Below are positions 45,933-56,366 of a stretch of DNA of 64,000 bases, piece by piece. Position 1 is the first letter of the stretch, and each line of letters starts with the position of its first letter. Origin of the DNA: Arsenophonus fragariae (GTDB taxonomy: Bacteria; Pseudomonadota; Gammaproteobacteria; Enterobacterales; Enterobacteriaceae); NCBI GenBank assembly GCA_047291315.1, contig JBDPYZ010000009.1:1-64000 (forward strand), read 5' to 3'. The notes under the pieces are model-generated. The model had not been told where the DNA came from. It did no database searches and saw nothing but the letters and a program-made list of their open reading frames with translations. Made by a program: the position numbers and the translations under genes.

Positions 45933-48533
45933 ATGGGTAAAGCTCTTGTTATTGTGGAGTCCCCGGCAAAAGCCAAGACGATCAATAAATATCTTGGTAA
46001 TAGCTACATTGTTAAAAGCAGCGTAGGGCATATACGTGATTTGCCAAAAAGTGGTGGTTCCAGCTCACAAAAGAATACAACCTTAGCCAACAAGGTTAAA
46101 AAAGTAAAAAAAAATGAACATGAGGCGCTTGTAAATCGAATGGGAGTTGACCCATATCATGGGTGGAAAGCTAATTATCAAATTTTACCAGGCAAAGAAA
46201 AAGTCGTTGCTGAATTAAGATCGTTAGCTTCTGAGGCTGAGCATATATATCTGGCAACGGATCTTGATCGTGAGGGAGAAGCGATTGCCTGGCATTTGCG
46301 AGAAGTGATTGGTGGTGATAATCAGCGATTTAGTCGAGTAGTTTTTAATGAAATTACTAAAAATGCCATTAAACAAGCTTTTGACAATCCTGGGGAATTA
46401 AATATTGATCGTGTTAATGCTCAACAAGCGCGGCGTTTTTTAGATCGTGTTGTTGGTTATATGGTTTCACCGTTATTATGGAAAAAAATTGCTCGCGGTC
46501 TTTCTGCCGGTCGTGTTCAGTCAGTAGCTGTACGTTTGATTGTCGAACGAGAACGCGAAATTAAAGCATTTGTTCCACAAGAGTATTGGCAGCTTCATGC
46601 TGAGTTACTTACCGTTGATACGGCATTAATTCGAATGGAAGTCACGCACGAAAAGGGTAAACCGTTTAAACCCGCAACCAAAGCACAAATTAATGCTGCT
46701 GTTGCATTATTAAAAAATGAATACTATCAGGTGTCAGATCGCGAAGATCGGCCTACAGTCAGTAAACCCAACGCTCCCTTTATTACTTCAACTCTGCAAC
46801 AAGCGGCAAGTACACGTCTTGGCTTTGGCGTTAAAAAAACCATGATGATGGCCCAGCGGCTTTATGAATCGGGTTATATTACATATATGCGTACTGACTC
46901 CACAAACTTAAGTCAGGATGCTTTAAGTATGGCTCGCAATTATATTGACCATAAATTTGGCAAAAAATATTTGCCTAAACAAGCAAATGTCTATACCAAT
47001 CAAAAAAGTTCCCAGGAAGCTCATGAAGCTATTCGGCCTTCAAATATAGACGTTAATGTTGACGATTTAAAAGAGATGGAAGCAGATGCTAAAAAATTAT
47101 ATCAGCTGATTTGGAACCAATTTGTCGCTTGTCAAATGACACCGGCAGAATTTGATTCAACAACATTAACCGTCAAGGCTGGAAATTTTGAGTTAAAAGC
47201 TAAAGGACGTATTTTGCATTTTGATGGTTGGACCAAAGTTGTGCCAGCATTGCGCAAAGGTGATGAAGATAAAATATTACCAATGGTCAAAGTTGGTAGT
47301 CAGCTTGAATTAGATAAATTGTCCCCTAGCCAACACTTTACTAAACCGCCTGCGCGTTTTAGCGAAGCTTCACTCGTTAGAGAACTAGAAAAACGTGGAA
47401 TTGGCCGGCCATCAACCTATCCGGTTATTATTTCAACAATCCAAGATCGAGGTTATGTAAAAATTGAAAATCGCCGTTTTTATGCTGAGAAAATAGGTGA
47501 AATAGTTACTGATCGGTTAGATGAAAAATTTAGTGAATTAATGGACTATGATTTTACTGCTCGAATGGAAGATCAGCTTGACTTGATAGCAGAAGATCGT
47601 ATCGCGTGGAAGAGTGTATTAGATGAATTTTTTGCTGCTTTTACCAAGCAACTTGAAAGCGCAAACAAGGCTCCCGAAGAAGGAGGTATGCGGCCTAATC
47701 CGATGGTATTAACATCGATTGAATGTCCTGACTGTCACCGAAAAATGGGGATCAGAACTGCTTCTACTGGTGTTTTTCTTGGATGCTATGGTTATAGCTT
47801 ACCAGCGAAAGAGTGTTGCAAAAAAACAATTAATTTAATTCCTGAAGATGAATTATCTAATATTCTGGTAGGAGATGAGGAGGATGTTGAAACGCATGCT
47901 TTGCGAGCCCGCCGGCGATGTCCTAAGTGTGGCACCGCGATGGATAATTACCTTATTGATAATAAAAGCAAATTACATATATGTGGTAATAATCCTGTAT
48001 GTAATGGTTATGAGGTTGAAGAAGGTGAATTCCGCATTAAAGGCTATGATGGACCGGTTATTGAATGTGATAAGTGTGGCTCAAAAATGCATCTGAAAAT
48101 GGGGCGATTCGGAAAATATATGGGATGCACGAATGAAGCTTGTAAAAATACTCGCAAGATCTTAAAGAGTGGTGAAGTGGCACCACCTAAAGAAGATCCT
48201 ATCCCAATGCCAGAATTAGTTTGTGAAAAATCTGATGCTTACTTTGTATTAAGAGATGGTGCCGCGGGAATATTTTTAGCCGCTAACACTTTTCCAAAAT
48301 CAAGAGAAACTCGCGCACCATTGGTTGAAGAATTGGTGTGTTTTAAAGATCGTCTGCCAGCCAAATTTAGCTATTTAACTTTCGCGCCGCCTGTGGATCC
48401 TGAGGGGAATAAAACGATTGTTAGATTTAGTCGTAAGACTAAACAACAATATGTTTCCTCAGAAAAAAATGGAAAAGCCACTGGCTGGAGTGCATTTTAT
48501 ATAGATGGTAAATGGATAGAAAAAAACAAATAA
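45933..48533 (+). CDS. topA: DNA topoisomerase I
   Basis: Type IA topoisomerase that relaxes negative supercoils. The 866 residues (E. coli 865) begin with the Toprim domain (ALVIVESPAKAKTINKYLG, DLDREGEAIAWHL). They continue with the catalytic core containing Tyr318 in YITYMRTDSTNLS. KPPARFSEASLVRELEKRGI and GRPSTYPVIIST follow. The C-terminus has three zinc-ribbon units (CPDCHRKMG, CPKCGTAMDNYL, CDKCGSKMHLKMG with partner cysteines) and a further C-terminal DNA-binding part. All parts are present. Confidence 0.98.
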   Translation: MGKALVIVESPAKAKTINKYLGNSYIVKSSVGHIRDLPKSGGSSSQKNTTLANKVKKVKKNEHEALVNRMGVDPYHGWKANYQILPGKEKVVAELRSLASEAEHIYLATDLDREGEAIAWHLREVIGGDNQRFSRVVFNEITKNAIKQAFDNPGELNIDRVNAQQARRFLDRVVGYMVSPLLWKKIARGLSAGRVQSVAVRLIVEREREIKAFVPQEYWQLHAELLTVDTALIRMEVTHEKGKPFKPATKAQINAAVALLKNEYYQVSDREDRPTVSKPNAPFITSTLQQAASTRLGFGVKKTMMMAQRLYESGYITYMRTDSTNLSQDALSMARNYIDHKFGKKYLPKQANVYTNQKSSQEAHEAIRPSNIDVNVDDLKEMEADAKKLYQLIWNQFVACQMTPAEFDSTTLTVKAGNFELKAKGRILHFDGWTKVVPALRKGDEDKILPMVKVGSQLELDKLSPSQHFTKPPARFSEASLVRELEKRGIGRPSTYPVIISTIQDRGYVKIENRRFYAEKIGEIVTDRLDEKFSELMDYDFTARMEDQLDLIAEDRIAWKSVLDEFFAAFTKQLESANKAPEEGGMRPNPMVLTSIECPDCHRKMGIRTASTGVFLGCYGYSLPAKECCKKTINLIPEDELSNILVGDEEDVETHALRARRRCPKCGTAMDNYLIDNKSKLHICGNNPVCNGYEVEEGEFRIKGYDGPVIECDKCGSKMHLKMGRFGKYMGCTNEACKNTRKILKSGEVAPPKEDPIPMPELVCEKSDAYFVLRDGAAGIFLAANTFPKSRETRAPLVEELVCFKDRLPAKFSYLTFAPPVDPEGNKTIVRFSRKTKQQYVSSEKNGKATGWSAFYIDGKWIEKNK

Positions 48534-48638
48534 AATTCTATCTGCTTCCTATAATTAAACAAGATTACTGAAATCAATAGCCTAATTTTTAGTTTGTTTA
48601 TTGTTAGTATTTCAAATCATAACAAGGATATAATATAT

Positions 48639-49188
<550 letters not shown>

Positions 49189-49511
49189 TTAATACCATTC
49201 AAAGTTTGTCTAGCAAATCTTTAGTAATAGCAGGACGGCCCTGTTTGGTTTTTTATTTTTAACATTCAATCAATTAATAAATTTTGTCAAAATTTATATT
49301 CATTATAACTAATAAATATATAATTAATTATTAATAAAATAAGCGTATTATATAAATAATATTTAATTTGTAATTTATTTGTTGTTGTATTCCCAATCAC
49401 ATATATTATTGATTATAATAAATAATACTCATATTTCTTTTTGTTATAAAAAATTACTATAATTGAATAAAGAATTAATCCTTTATTCAATTTATAAGGA
49501 CGCTGAATAAG
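49189..49511. other. gene-free spacer upstream of cysB
   Basis: About 320 AT-rich bases. A minus-strand KTKQGRPAITKDLLDKL-like reading near 49205-49255 hints at a transposase N-terminus but is too short to call. The rest shows nothing beyond the expected cysB promoter region. Confidence 0.4.
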
Positions 49512-50486
49512 ATGAAATTACAGCAATTACGTTACATTGTAGAGATTGAAAATCATGACTTAAATGTTTCATCAACAGCTGAAGGGTTATATACATCACA
49601 ACCAGGTATAAGCAAGCAGGTCCGTATGCTTGAAGATGAATTGGGAGTGCAAATTTTTGGTCGTAGTGGAAAACACTTAACTCATGTTACCCCAGCTGGA
49701 AAAGAAGTGATTAAAATTGCTCGAGAAGTGATGAGAAAAATGAATGCCATACGAGCTGTTGTTGGTGAACATACTTACCCTGATCGTGGCATATTGGCGA
49801 TTTCTACCACACATACTCAAGCAAGATATGCACTTCCTCCGGTTATTAAGCAATTTATCGAACATTATCCACAAGTTTCATTACATATGAGTCAGGGCTC
49901 GTCGACAGAAATTGCTGAAGATGTTAGTAAAGGAAATAGCGACTTTGCTATTGCGACTGAAGCTTTACATCTTTACAAAGATTTAGTGATATTACCTTGT
50001 TATCATTGGAATCGATCGGTTGTCGTTAAAGCTGACCATCCTTTAGCTGGCAAGAAAAATATTACCATTAATGAACTAGCGCAATACCCAATTGTGACTT
50101 ATCCCCATGGTTTTACAGGTCGCTCTGAATTGGATGATGCTTTTTATAAGGCTGATTTACAAGCTAAGATTATTTTTACCGCCACAGACTCTGATGTTAT
50201 TAAGACTTATGTAAGATTGGGATTAGGTATAGGAATTATTGCTAGCATGGCAGTTGATCTCAATCAGGATAAAGACTTAGTTATTATTGATATGTGGGAT
50301 AAGTTTAGCTATAGCACCACAAAAATAGGTTTTCATCGTAATAGTTTTTTACGTAGTTATATGTATGATTTTATTTGGCGTTTTGCCCCACATTTAACGC
50401 CTGATGTTGTTGATAAAGCGATTTCTTTGCGTTCAAATGAAGAAATTGAAGATATGTTTAAAGAGATTCAATTACCAACAATATAA
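49512..50486 (+). CDS. cysB: CysB, cysteine-regulon activator
   Basis: LysR-type activator of sulfate assimilation genes, responding to N-acetylserine. It is exactly the E. coli length (324 aa). It starts MKLQQLRYIVEIENHDLNVS with the HTH (TAEGLYTSQPGISKQVRMLE). The effector domain has LAISTTHTQARYALP, MSQGSSTEIAEDV and VTYPHGFTGRSELDDAF. It is preceded by an AAGGACGC ribosome site and intact. Keeping it implies that part of cysteine/sulfur metabolism elsewhere is still regulated. Confidence 0.96.
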   Translation: MKLQQLRYIVEIENHDLNVSSTAEGLYTSQPGISKQVRMLEDELGVQIFGRSGKHLTHVTPAGKEVIKIAREVMRKMNAIRAVVGEHTYPDRGILAISTTHTQARYALPPVIKQFIEHYPQVSLHMSQGSSTEIAEDVSKGNSDFAIATEALHLYKDLVILPCYHWNRSVVVKADHPLAGKKNITINELAQYPIVTYPHGFTGRSELDDAFYKADLQAKIIFTATDSDVIKTYVRLGLGIGIIASMAVDLNQDKDLVIIDMWDKFSYSTTKIGFHRNSFLRSYMYDFIWRFAPHLTPDVVDKAISLRSNEEIEDMFKEIQLPTI

Positions 50487-50724
50487 TTTTAGTAAAATTA
50501 GAGTTTATTTCCTTATTAATCATTTTTGATTTTATATTTTTTCTTATTGTATTAATTTTATACCAAGCTAGGGTTATTTATCGTTAGTACTTTTTAATTT
50601 ATTTTGAGCAAAATCATATTTAATGATCATTAAGTGTTACTTAACCAAAAAATATTTCAAATATATTATCTTTATAAGATGCGTCACCTTAGCTATTTAG
50701 ATAAAAATAAAAAAAGGAGGAGCT

Positions 50725-52221
50725 ATGTCGTTAAGTCTAAGAACGGACTGTGCATTTACATTCTCCGCTGGAAGTAAACACTATGAATATTTTAGTTTGT
50801 CTATAGCAGCAAAACAGTTTGGTGATATTTCGAATCTACCAAAATTACTTAAAGTACTATTTGAAAATTTGCGGCGCTATCTTTATGGAAAATCTGTCGT
50901 ATTAAAGATTTGCAAGCTATGGTTGATTGTTAGCATACGGGACATGCTGAGCGTGAAATTCCTATCAACTAACCCGAATTTTGATGAAGGATTTTACTGG
51001 TGTGCCAGCAGTAGTTAATCTTGCTACAATGCGTAAAGCTATGCATAGATTAGACGGTGATGTTAATAAGGTAAATCCACTTTTGTCAGTCGATTTAATT
51101 ATTGATCATTCGGTTATGGTTGATGAATTTTCTACCCCTCAAGCCTTTATTGATAACGTAAAATTTGAAATGCAACGCAATAATGAACGTTATCTATATT
51201 TGTACCAATACTTCAAACACAAGTGTTTTAATGGCAGCAGGGTTATTAGCCAAAAACGCGGTTTAAAAAAGTTTAGTACGGTAAACCTTGGGTAAAATCA
51301 TCTTTAGCGCCAAGTTCAAAAGTTGTTACTGATTATTTAGCTAAAGCCGGATTAACTGATTATTTAAATCAGTTAGCTTTCAACCATAGTCTGCTATGGC
51401 TGTACCACTTGTATTGGTAATTTAGGACCATTACCGGTGCCAATAGAAGAGAGGATCAAGAAACATGATCTTACTGTTGGTGTAGTGCCATCAGATAATC
51501 GAAATTTTGAAGGTCGGATCCATCCATTAGTAAATATCAACTGGTTAGTATCACCACCTTTGGTGGTTGCTTATGTTTTGGCGGATAATATGCAAATAAA
51601 TCTTGCTAATGAGCCATTAGGATAGGATAAAAATGGTAAAGATGTTTTTCTAAAAGATATTTTGCCAACGAGTCAGGAAATTGCTGATGCAATTCAGCTA
51701 GTAAAATCTGACATGTTCCATAAAGAGTATCATGCGGTTTTTGATGGCGATGAAGCATAGCAGGCACTCGATGTCAAAAGTTCAGCTACTTATTCATGGT
51801 GCGCATATTCTTGCTATTTTAGGCTATTTTGTTACCATTGATTACATTTCGCCGGCGTGCAATATTAAAGCCGATAGTCCGGTCGGCCATTATTTATTGC
51901 TGGTAAAGAGTATGGTTCAGGCTCCAGTCGTGACTGAGTAGCTAAAGGAATATTATTTTACTAGGCGTAAGGGTGGTTATTGCTGAATCTTATGAACGAA
52001 GGAATTCATCGCTCTAATTTGATTGGCATGGGAGTTTTACCGTTAGAATTTTCAGCTAATGTAAATCGTAAAATGTTAAAATTGACCGTCGGTGAGACAG
52101 CACAGGCTTGCAAATGGTCAGATAATGATAATAGCGTTGCCGAATTGATACTATGACTGAATTAGAATACTTTCGTCATGGCGGTATTTTTCATTATGTT
52201 ATTCGTAAAATGCTAAAATAA
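50725..52221 (+). pseudogene. acnA: aconitase A remnant with internal deletions
   Basis: AcnA is the oxidative-stress-resistant aconitase. It begins MSLSLRTDCAFTFSAGSKHY (50725, AGGAGG site) and continues across frames with DFTGVPAVVNLATMRKAM, then NPLLSVDLIIDHSVMVDEF. It jumps from RNNERYLYL directly to the Fe-S ligand segment CTNTSNTSVLMAAGLLAKNA, losing about 270 residues. LAPSSKVVTDYLAKAGLTDY, NRNFEGRIHPLVNINWLVSP and DSPVGHYLL are also readable, and the tail RHGGIFHYVIRKMLK ends at 52221. It is about 1.5 kb against 2.67 kb in E. coli. Confidence 0.95.
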
Positions 52222-52233
52222 ACGGATTGAATC

Positions 52234-52273
52234 CATCAAAAACTGTTCTGCAAAAAACGGACAGTTTTTGATG
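52234..52273. terminator. acnA/ribA convergent terminator
   Basis: Perfect 13-bp arms (CATCAAAAACTGT, 52234-52246, and its complement, 52261-52273) with a 14-base loop lie between the convergent acnA pseudogene and ribA. The A5/T5 tracts are within the stem, so efficiency is uncertain. Confidence 0.65.
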
Positions 52274-52281
52274 ATAACTGA

Positions 52282-52884
52282 TTATTTTTTAGCATCCTCA
52301 GATAGTATATGGCCTAATTTGCTGGCTTTTACATTCAAATAATCACTATTTTTGGGATTACGGCCAACAATGAGCGGAACGCGTTCTACTACATTGATTC
52401 CGGTTTCTCTCATAATCTCTAATTTTTTAGGATTATTAGTTAATAATATCACTTCATTTATAGCTAGTAATTTATACATGTCAGCACAGATAGTAAAATC
52501 TCTCTCATCAGGTTGGAAGCCAAGTTTTAAATTGGCTTCAACAGTATCTAGGCCCTGATCTTGTAGAGAATAGGCGCGGATTTTATTTAATAATCCGATA
52601 TTACGCCCCTCTTGACGATGGTAAAGTAGCACTCCGCGACTTTCTTGTGCAATTTGTTTAAGTGCTGCTTCTAGTTGAAAACCACAATCACAACGTAAAC
52701 TAAATAAGGCATCGCCGGTCAGACATTCTGAATGAATACGGGAAAGAACTGGTTTTCCATCATTAATATCACCATAAATAAGTGCTATATGATTATTACC
52801 ATTAACAATTTCTTCAAAACCAACAAGTAAAAACTCTCCAAAAGGAGTGGGTAGCTTAGCTTCAGCTATACGTTTTAGCTGCAT
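52282..52884 (-). CDS. ribA: GTP cyclohydrolase II
   Basis: First step of riboflavin synthesis: GTP to diaminohydroxy-ribosylamino-pyrimidine phosphate, formate and pyrophosphate. From the ATG at 52884 the protein has 200 residues (E. coli 196) and starts MQLKRIAEAKLPTPFGEF. Zn ligands Cys54, Cys65 and Cys67 are in HSECLTGDALFSLRCDCG, and YHRQEGRNIGLLNKI forms the GTP site. The frame is open to 52965, but the extension is unlike RibA and no ribosome site supports it. Riboflavin synthesis is a function symbionts often keep for their host (inference). Confidence 0.95.
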   Translation of the reverse strand: MQLKRIAEAKLPTPFGEFLLVGFEEIVNGNNHIALIYGDINDGKPVLSRIHSECLTGDALFSLRCDCGFQLEAALKQIAQESRGVLLYHRQEGRNIGLLNKIRAYSLQDQGLDTVEANLKLGFQPDERDFTICADMYKLLAINEVILLTNNPKKLEIMRETGINVVERVPLIVGRNPKNSDYLNVKASKLGHILSEDAKK

Positions 52885-53419
52885 AGTGTTATACATAATG
52901 AATGAAACTCTGTATTTAAAATTAAGGGAAAAATAGTTAAATTTAGTTATTAAATTGTTTTTCACCTATATATTTTATTCGGCTAGTGGATATCATTAGA
53001 AGATAAAATTATATTCATATTACTACAATATGATTATTAAAAAATTAATTATTTTAACTATAAGCACGTTTTGTCTATCAATTTAGATTGAGGTTTAGTG
53101 ATTGAAGCGGGTGCCTAATATAAACGAATGATCTGAACTTTTATTCACTTATTGAAAAAAATAGCCAGCAACACTAGTATTTCGTTAAATGGGATAAATT
53201 CAATAAAGAATTTTTATTATAAATATTTTGCGCAAATTAGCATGATATAGAAAAATTTTTGTGATAACTCATTCCGTTATCTACCATTGAAATGTTTATT
53301 TAAATTAAAAGGTGAGTGTTGATATAATTTACTTTCTTTATTGGGTTATCAAATGCTAAGTTAACAAAAGAAAAGTGATTCAACAGCTTTTCTATCATTA
53401 AGCAATAATAGGAAAAAAT
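52885..53419. other. gene-free spacer between ribA and lapA
   Basis: About 530 AT-rich bases. E. coli has pgpB here (phosphatidylglycerophosphatase B). I looked for its membrane segments and phosphatase motifs and found none, so the gene seems erased. Confidence 0.5.
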
Positions 53420-53737
53420 GTGAAATATTTTTTAATTTTATTACTTGCTCTAGCCATTTTTATTATTTCCGTGACACTTGGCTCAAGCAATAATCAGATA
53501 GTAACATTTAATTATTTGATTGCCAAAGTTGATTATCCAGTATCGACATTACTAGCAGTCCTTTTTGCGGTTGGATTCGTGCTGGGTTGGCTTATTTGCG
53601 GGATATTTTACGCTAATGCCTTAATTTTATTATCGACTGCAAGACGTAAAATTAAACGGTTAGAAAGTCAATTAGCTGAATCATCTCAAAGTGAATATGG
53701 CACTGAAGTGGCGCTTTTTACAAATGAAAGAAGGTAA
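53420..53737 (+). CDS. lapA: LapA (YciS), LPS assembly membrane protein
   Basis: Small inner-membrane protein with two hydrophobic segments (YFLILLLALAIFIISVTLG and STLLAVLFAVGFVLGWLICG) and a charged C-terminal coil (RRKIKRLESQLAESS). It acts with LapB and FtsH to control LpxC and LPS synthesis. It starts with GTG at 53420 behind AGGAAAAAAT. The 105 residues match E. coli (102). LapB begins 5 bp after its stop, so translation is probably coupled. Confidence 0.93.
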   Translation: MKYFLILLLALAIFIISVTLGSSNNQIVTFNYLIAKVDYPVSTLLAVLFAVGFVLGWLICGIFYANALILLSTARRKIKRLESQLAESSQSEYGTEVALFTNERR

Positions 53738-53742
53738 TTTTT

Positions 53743-54912
53743 ATGTTAGAGCTGCTGTTTCTGCTACTACCTATTGCCGCTGCCTATGGTTGGTATATGG
53801 GACGCAGAAGTGCTCAACAAGATAAACAGCAAAATGTTGATCGTTTATCCCGTGAGTATGTGGCTGGTGTCAATTTTTTACTATCTAATCAACAAGATAA
53901 AGCAGTTGATCTGTTTTTGGATATGTTAAAAGAAGATAGTTCAGCGTTCGAAGCTCATTTAACATTAGGTAACCTTTTTCGCTCAAGAGGTGAGATTGAG
54001 CGAGCTATTCGTATTCATCAATCCTTGTTTGAAAGTAATTCATTATCATTTGAGCAAAAACTACTAGCCGGACAGCAGCTTGGGCGAGATTATTTGGCTG
54101 CTGGTGTTTATGATCGCGCGCGAAATATTTTTTTGCAGCTAGTTGATGAGCAAGATTTCCGCTTTAGTGCATTACAATCTTTACTTGCTATTTATCAAGC
54201 AATTAGCGATTGGCATAAAGCAATAGATGTTGCAGAAAAATTAGTTAGAATGGGTAATCCTCAATTAAAAGAAGAAATAGCACATTTTTATTGTGAACTT
54301 GCTTTATTACAACTGAGTAGTGATGATCTTGAAGGTGCTTTTTTATTACTAAATAAAGCAGCCCAATCAGATAAAAACTGCGCCCGAGTTTCTATTATGA
54401 AAGGACGCATTCATATTGCTCGTGGTGAGTATGAAAAAGCAATTTCAGTACTTAAGCAAATTTTTGATCAGGATAGAAATTTAGTCAGTGACTCTTTATC
54501 TTTGCTTTATGAAAGTTATCATCACTTAGCTAAATGGAATGAATGGGAAGATTATATCCAGCAATGTGTTGCCGGCGATTGTGGGGCAACTGCTGAGCTA
54601 TATCTGGCTGAAATAATTGAAAAAAGAAAGGGGTCAGAAAAAGCTCAAATATTTATTAAACAGCAGATAGAAGATCGTCCAACGATGCGATTGTTTTATA
54701 AACTGATCGATTATCATTTGGCAGACGCAGAAGAAGGTAGAGCAAAAGAGAGTCTGGAATTACTGCGTAATATGGTTGGTGAGCAAATTTGTTCTAAACC
54801 TGATTATCGTTGCCGGAAATGCGGTTTTACAACTCATTCTTTATATTGGTATTGTCCTTCATGCCGGTCTTGGGATACTATCAAACCAATAAAAGGTCTT
54901 GATGGTCAGTGA
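53743..54912 (+). CDS. lapB: LapB (YciM), regulator of LpxC proteolysis
   Basis: Membrane-anchored TPR protein that guides FtsH to LpxC. It has exactly 389 residues, as in E. coli. The order is an N-terminal hydrophobic anchor (LELLFLLLPIAAAYGWYMG) and then repeated TPR helices through about residue 340. A rubredoxin-like metal-binding C-terminus follows, with Cys357, Cys360, Cys371 and Cys374 in YRCRKCGF and YWYCPSCRSW. Essential in E. coli and clearly intact. Confidence 0.96.
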   Translation: MLELLFLLLPIAAAYGWYMGRRSAQQDKQQNVDRLSREYVAGVNFLLSNQQDKAVDLFLDMLKEDSSAFEAHLTLGNLFRSRGEIERAIRIHQSLFESNSLSFEQKLLAGQQLGRDYLAAGVYDRARNIFLQLVDEQDFRFSALQSLLAIYQAISDWHKAIDVAEKLVRMGNPQLKEEIAHFYCELALLQLSSDDLEGAFLLLNKAAQSDKNCARVSIMKGRIHIARGEYEKAISVLKQIFDQDRNLVSDSLSLLYESYHHLAKWNEWEDYIQQCVAGDCGATAELYLAEIIEKRKGSEKAQIFIKQQIEDRPTMRLFYKLIDYHLADAEEGRAKESLELLRNMVGEQICSKPDYRCRKCGFTTHSLYWYCPSCRSWDTIKPIKGLDGQ

Positions 54913-54956
54913 CAGTGTAACTGATGTTGCATTTATTAAATTTAAAAAGGTTAAAG

Positions 54957-55697
54957 ATGATAGTCTCCACGCAACATAAAGTTCCCATAACGGCTAATTA
55001 TTCTCCCATCATTGTTGCTTTAGATTATCATGATTTGACCAAAGCATTATCTTTTATTGACAATGTCACCCCTCACGATTGCCGCCTGAAAGTTGGTATG
55101 CAGATGTTTACCTTATATGGGCCGCAATTTATTCAAACTTTACATCAACGAGGGTTTCAAGTTTTTTTAGATTTGAAATTTCATGATATTCCTAATACGG
55201 TTGTGCTGGCCGTTAAAGCAGCTGCGGAAATTGGTGTTTGGATGGTTAATGTGCATGCCAGTGGTGGTTCCAGGATGATGACCGCAGCTAAAGAAGCGTT
55301 GATTGAATATGGTAAAGATGCTCCTTTGTTGATTGCGGTTACTGTATTAACCAGTATGGAGCAATATGATCTGCAACAGATTGGAATTCAACAGCAGCCT
55401 GCTAATCGAGCCTTACAGCTAGCAAAATTAGCCAAGGAGTGTGATTTGGATGGTGTAGTATGTTCAGCACATGAAGCATTAACACTGAAATCAGCTTGTG
55501 GCTGCGATTTCTTATCAATCACGCCGGGGATTCGTCCTAGTGGTGCTGAAGCGGGTGATCAGCGTAGAATTATGACGCCAGAACAGGCTATTAATGCTGC
55601 TGTCGATTATATGGTAATTGGTCGTCCTATTATCTGTAGTACCGATCCAGTATTAAGTCTGGCGCAAATTAATCGTTCAATTGGATGGATAAAATGA
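54957..55697 (+). CDS. pyrF: orotidine-5'-phosphate decarboxylase
   Basis: Last step of UMP synthesis. From the ATG at 54957 (AAGG site 6 bp upstream) it has 246 residues (E. coli 245). Catalytic residues lie in DLKFHDIPNTV (Lys-x-x-Asp), and VNVHASGGSRMM, ITPGIRPSGAEAGDQRRI and YMVIGRPI form the phosphate pocket. The frame opens earlier at 54924, but that start lacks a ribosome site. It overlaps yciH by 4 bp (ATGA), so the two are translationally coupled. Confidence 0.96.
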   Translation: MIVSTQHKVPITANYSPIIVALDYHDLTKALSFIDNVTPHDCRLKVGMQMFTLYGPQFIQTLHQRGFQVFLDLKFHDIPNTVVLAVKAAAEIGVWMVNVHASGGSRMMTAAKEALIEYGKDAPLLIAVTVLTSMEQYDLQQIGIQQQPANRALQLAKLAKECDLDGVVCSAHEALTLKSACGCDFLSITPGIRPSGAEAGDQRRIMTPEQAINAAVDYMVIGRPIICSTDPVLSLAQINRSIGWIK

Positions 55698-56011
55698 GTA
55701 ATTCGTACTTAGTTTATTCGACAGAAAGTGGCAGAATAGAAGAAATAAAAAAATCACCCTTGACTAAAAGCGATGATATTATTCGTATCAGACGTGAAAG
55801 CTCAGGGCGAAAAGGTAAAGGTGTTTGTGTTATTACTGGTTTGGATCTGAATAAAGATGAATTAATGATGCTTACAGCTGAATTAAAGAAAAAATGTGGC
55901 TCAGGTGGCTCAGTTAAACAAGGGAATATTGAGATACAGGGTGATAGGCGAGAGCTTATTAAGAAATTATTGGAAGCTAAGGGGATGATAGTTAAGCTGG
56001 CAGGTGGCTAA
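55694..56011 (+). CDS. yciH: YciH, SUI1/eIF1-like protein
   Basis: Small translation-factor-like protein of the eIF1/SUI1 family that can discriminate non-canonical initiation complexes and inhibits translation in stress. From the ATG at 55694 it has 105 residues (E. coli 108). SSGRKGKGVCVITGLDL, ELKKKCGSGGSVKQGNIEIQ and GDRRELIKKLLEAKGM are the conserved SUI1 core. It is coupled to pyrF, as in E. coli. Confidence 0.94.
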   Translation: MSNSYLVYSTESGRIEEIKKSPLTKSDDIIRIRRESSGRKGKGVCVITGLDLNKDELMMLTAELKKKCGSGGSVKQGNIEIQGDRRELIKKLLEAKGMIVKLAGG

Positions 56012-56070
56012 TAATATTTATAAATAAAGCCAGATAATTAACTTGCTCTATTATAGTTTGTTGAGCGCGA

Positions 56071-56285
56071 CTATTTTTACCGACTTGGGACCAATTAGAC
56101 CACCAATAAGCAGCCCCCCTACCCGTACCTAATCCAGTCAGAATAGCACCCACCTACTGCACTTAATGTCAGTGCCGGTAGCTGTATTTTTGTCGCGTTT
56201 TGACATATTAGAGCAGGGAGCAATAGACATGAGGGACATGACAGATATTAATATAAATAATGTATGTTTTTTTTGAACTCTTCAT
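56071..56285 (-). pseudogene. osmB: broken osmB lipoprotein gene
   Basis: OsmB is a small osmotically induced glycine-rich lipoprotein. On the minus strand the frames give ISVMSLMSIAPCSNMSKRDK, then NTATGT (lipobox region and start of the mature part). After shifts come LSAVGG, GAILTGLGTGRGAA and a QVGKN end. E. coli OsmB reads SLSACSNWSKRDRNTA and ends HQVGK. At least three frameshifts inactivate it. It lies next to yciH as in E. coli. The glycine zipper part has decayed to Trp/Ser-rich sequence. Confidence 0.75.
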
Positions 56286-56326
56286 TCTTCATATCTTATT
56301 AATATGATATATTAAATTCAAATTAA

Positions 56327-56359
56327 CACAGATAGCTCGTTATCAGTAAGCTATCTGTG
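56327..56359 (-). terminator. rnb terminator
   Basis: 11-bp arms CACAGATAGCT (56327-56337) and its complement (56349-56359) lie 8 bp past the rnb stop. On the minus strand they are followed by TTAATTTGAATTT. Confidence 0.7.
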
Positions 56360-56366
56360 GAATGTC

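Noticed and set aside
49200..49260. Possible transposase fragment (GRPAITKDLL-like)
   Set aside because: Only about 17 residues in one frame, no terminal repeats, no further match; chance cannot be excluded.
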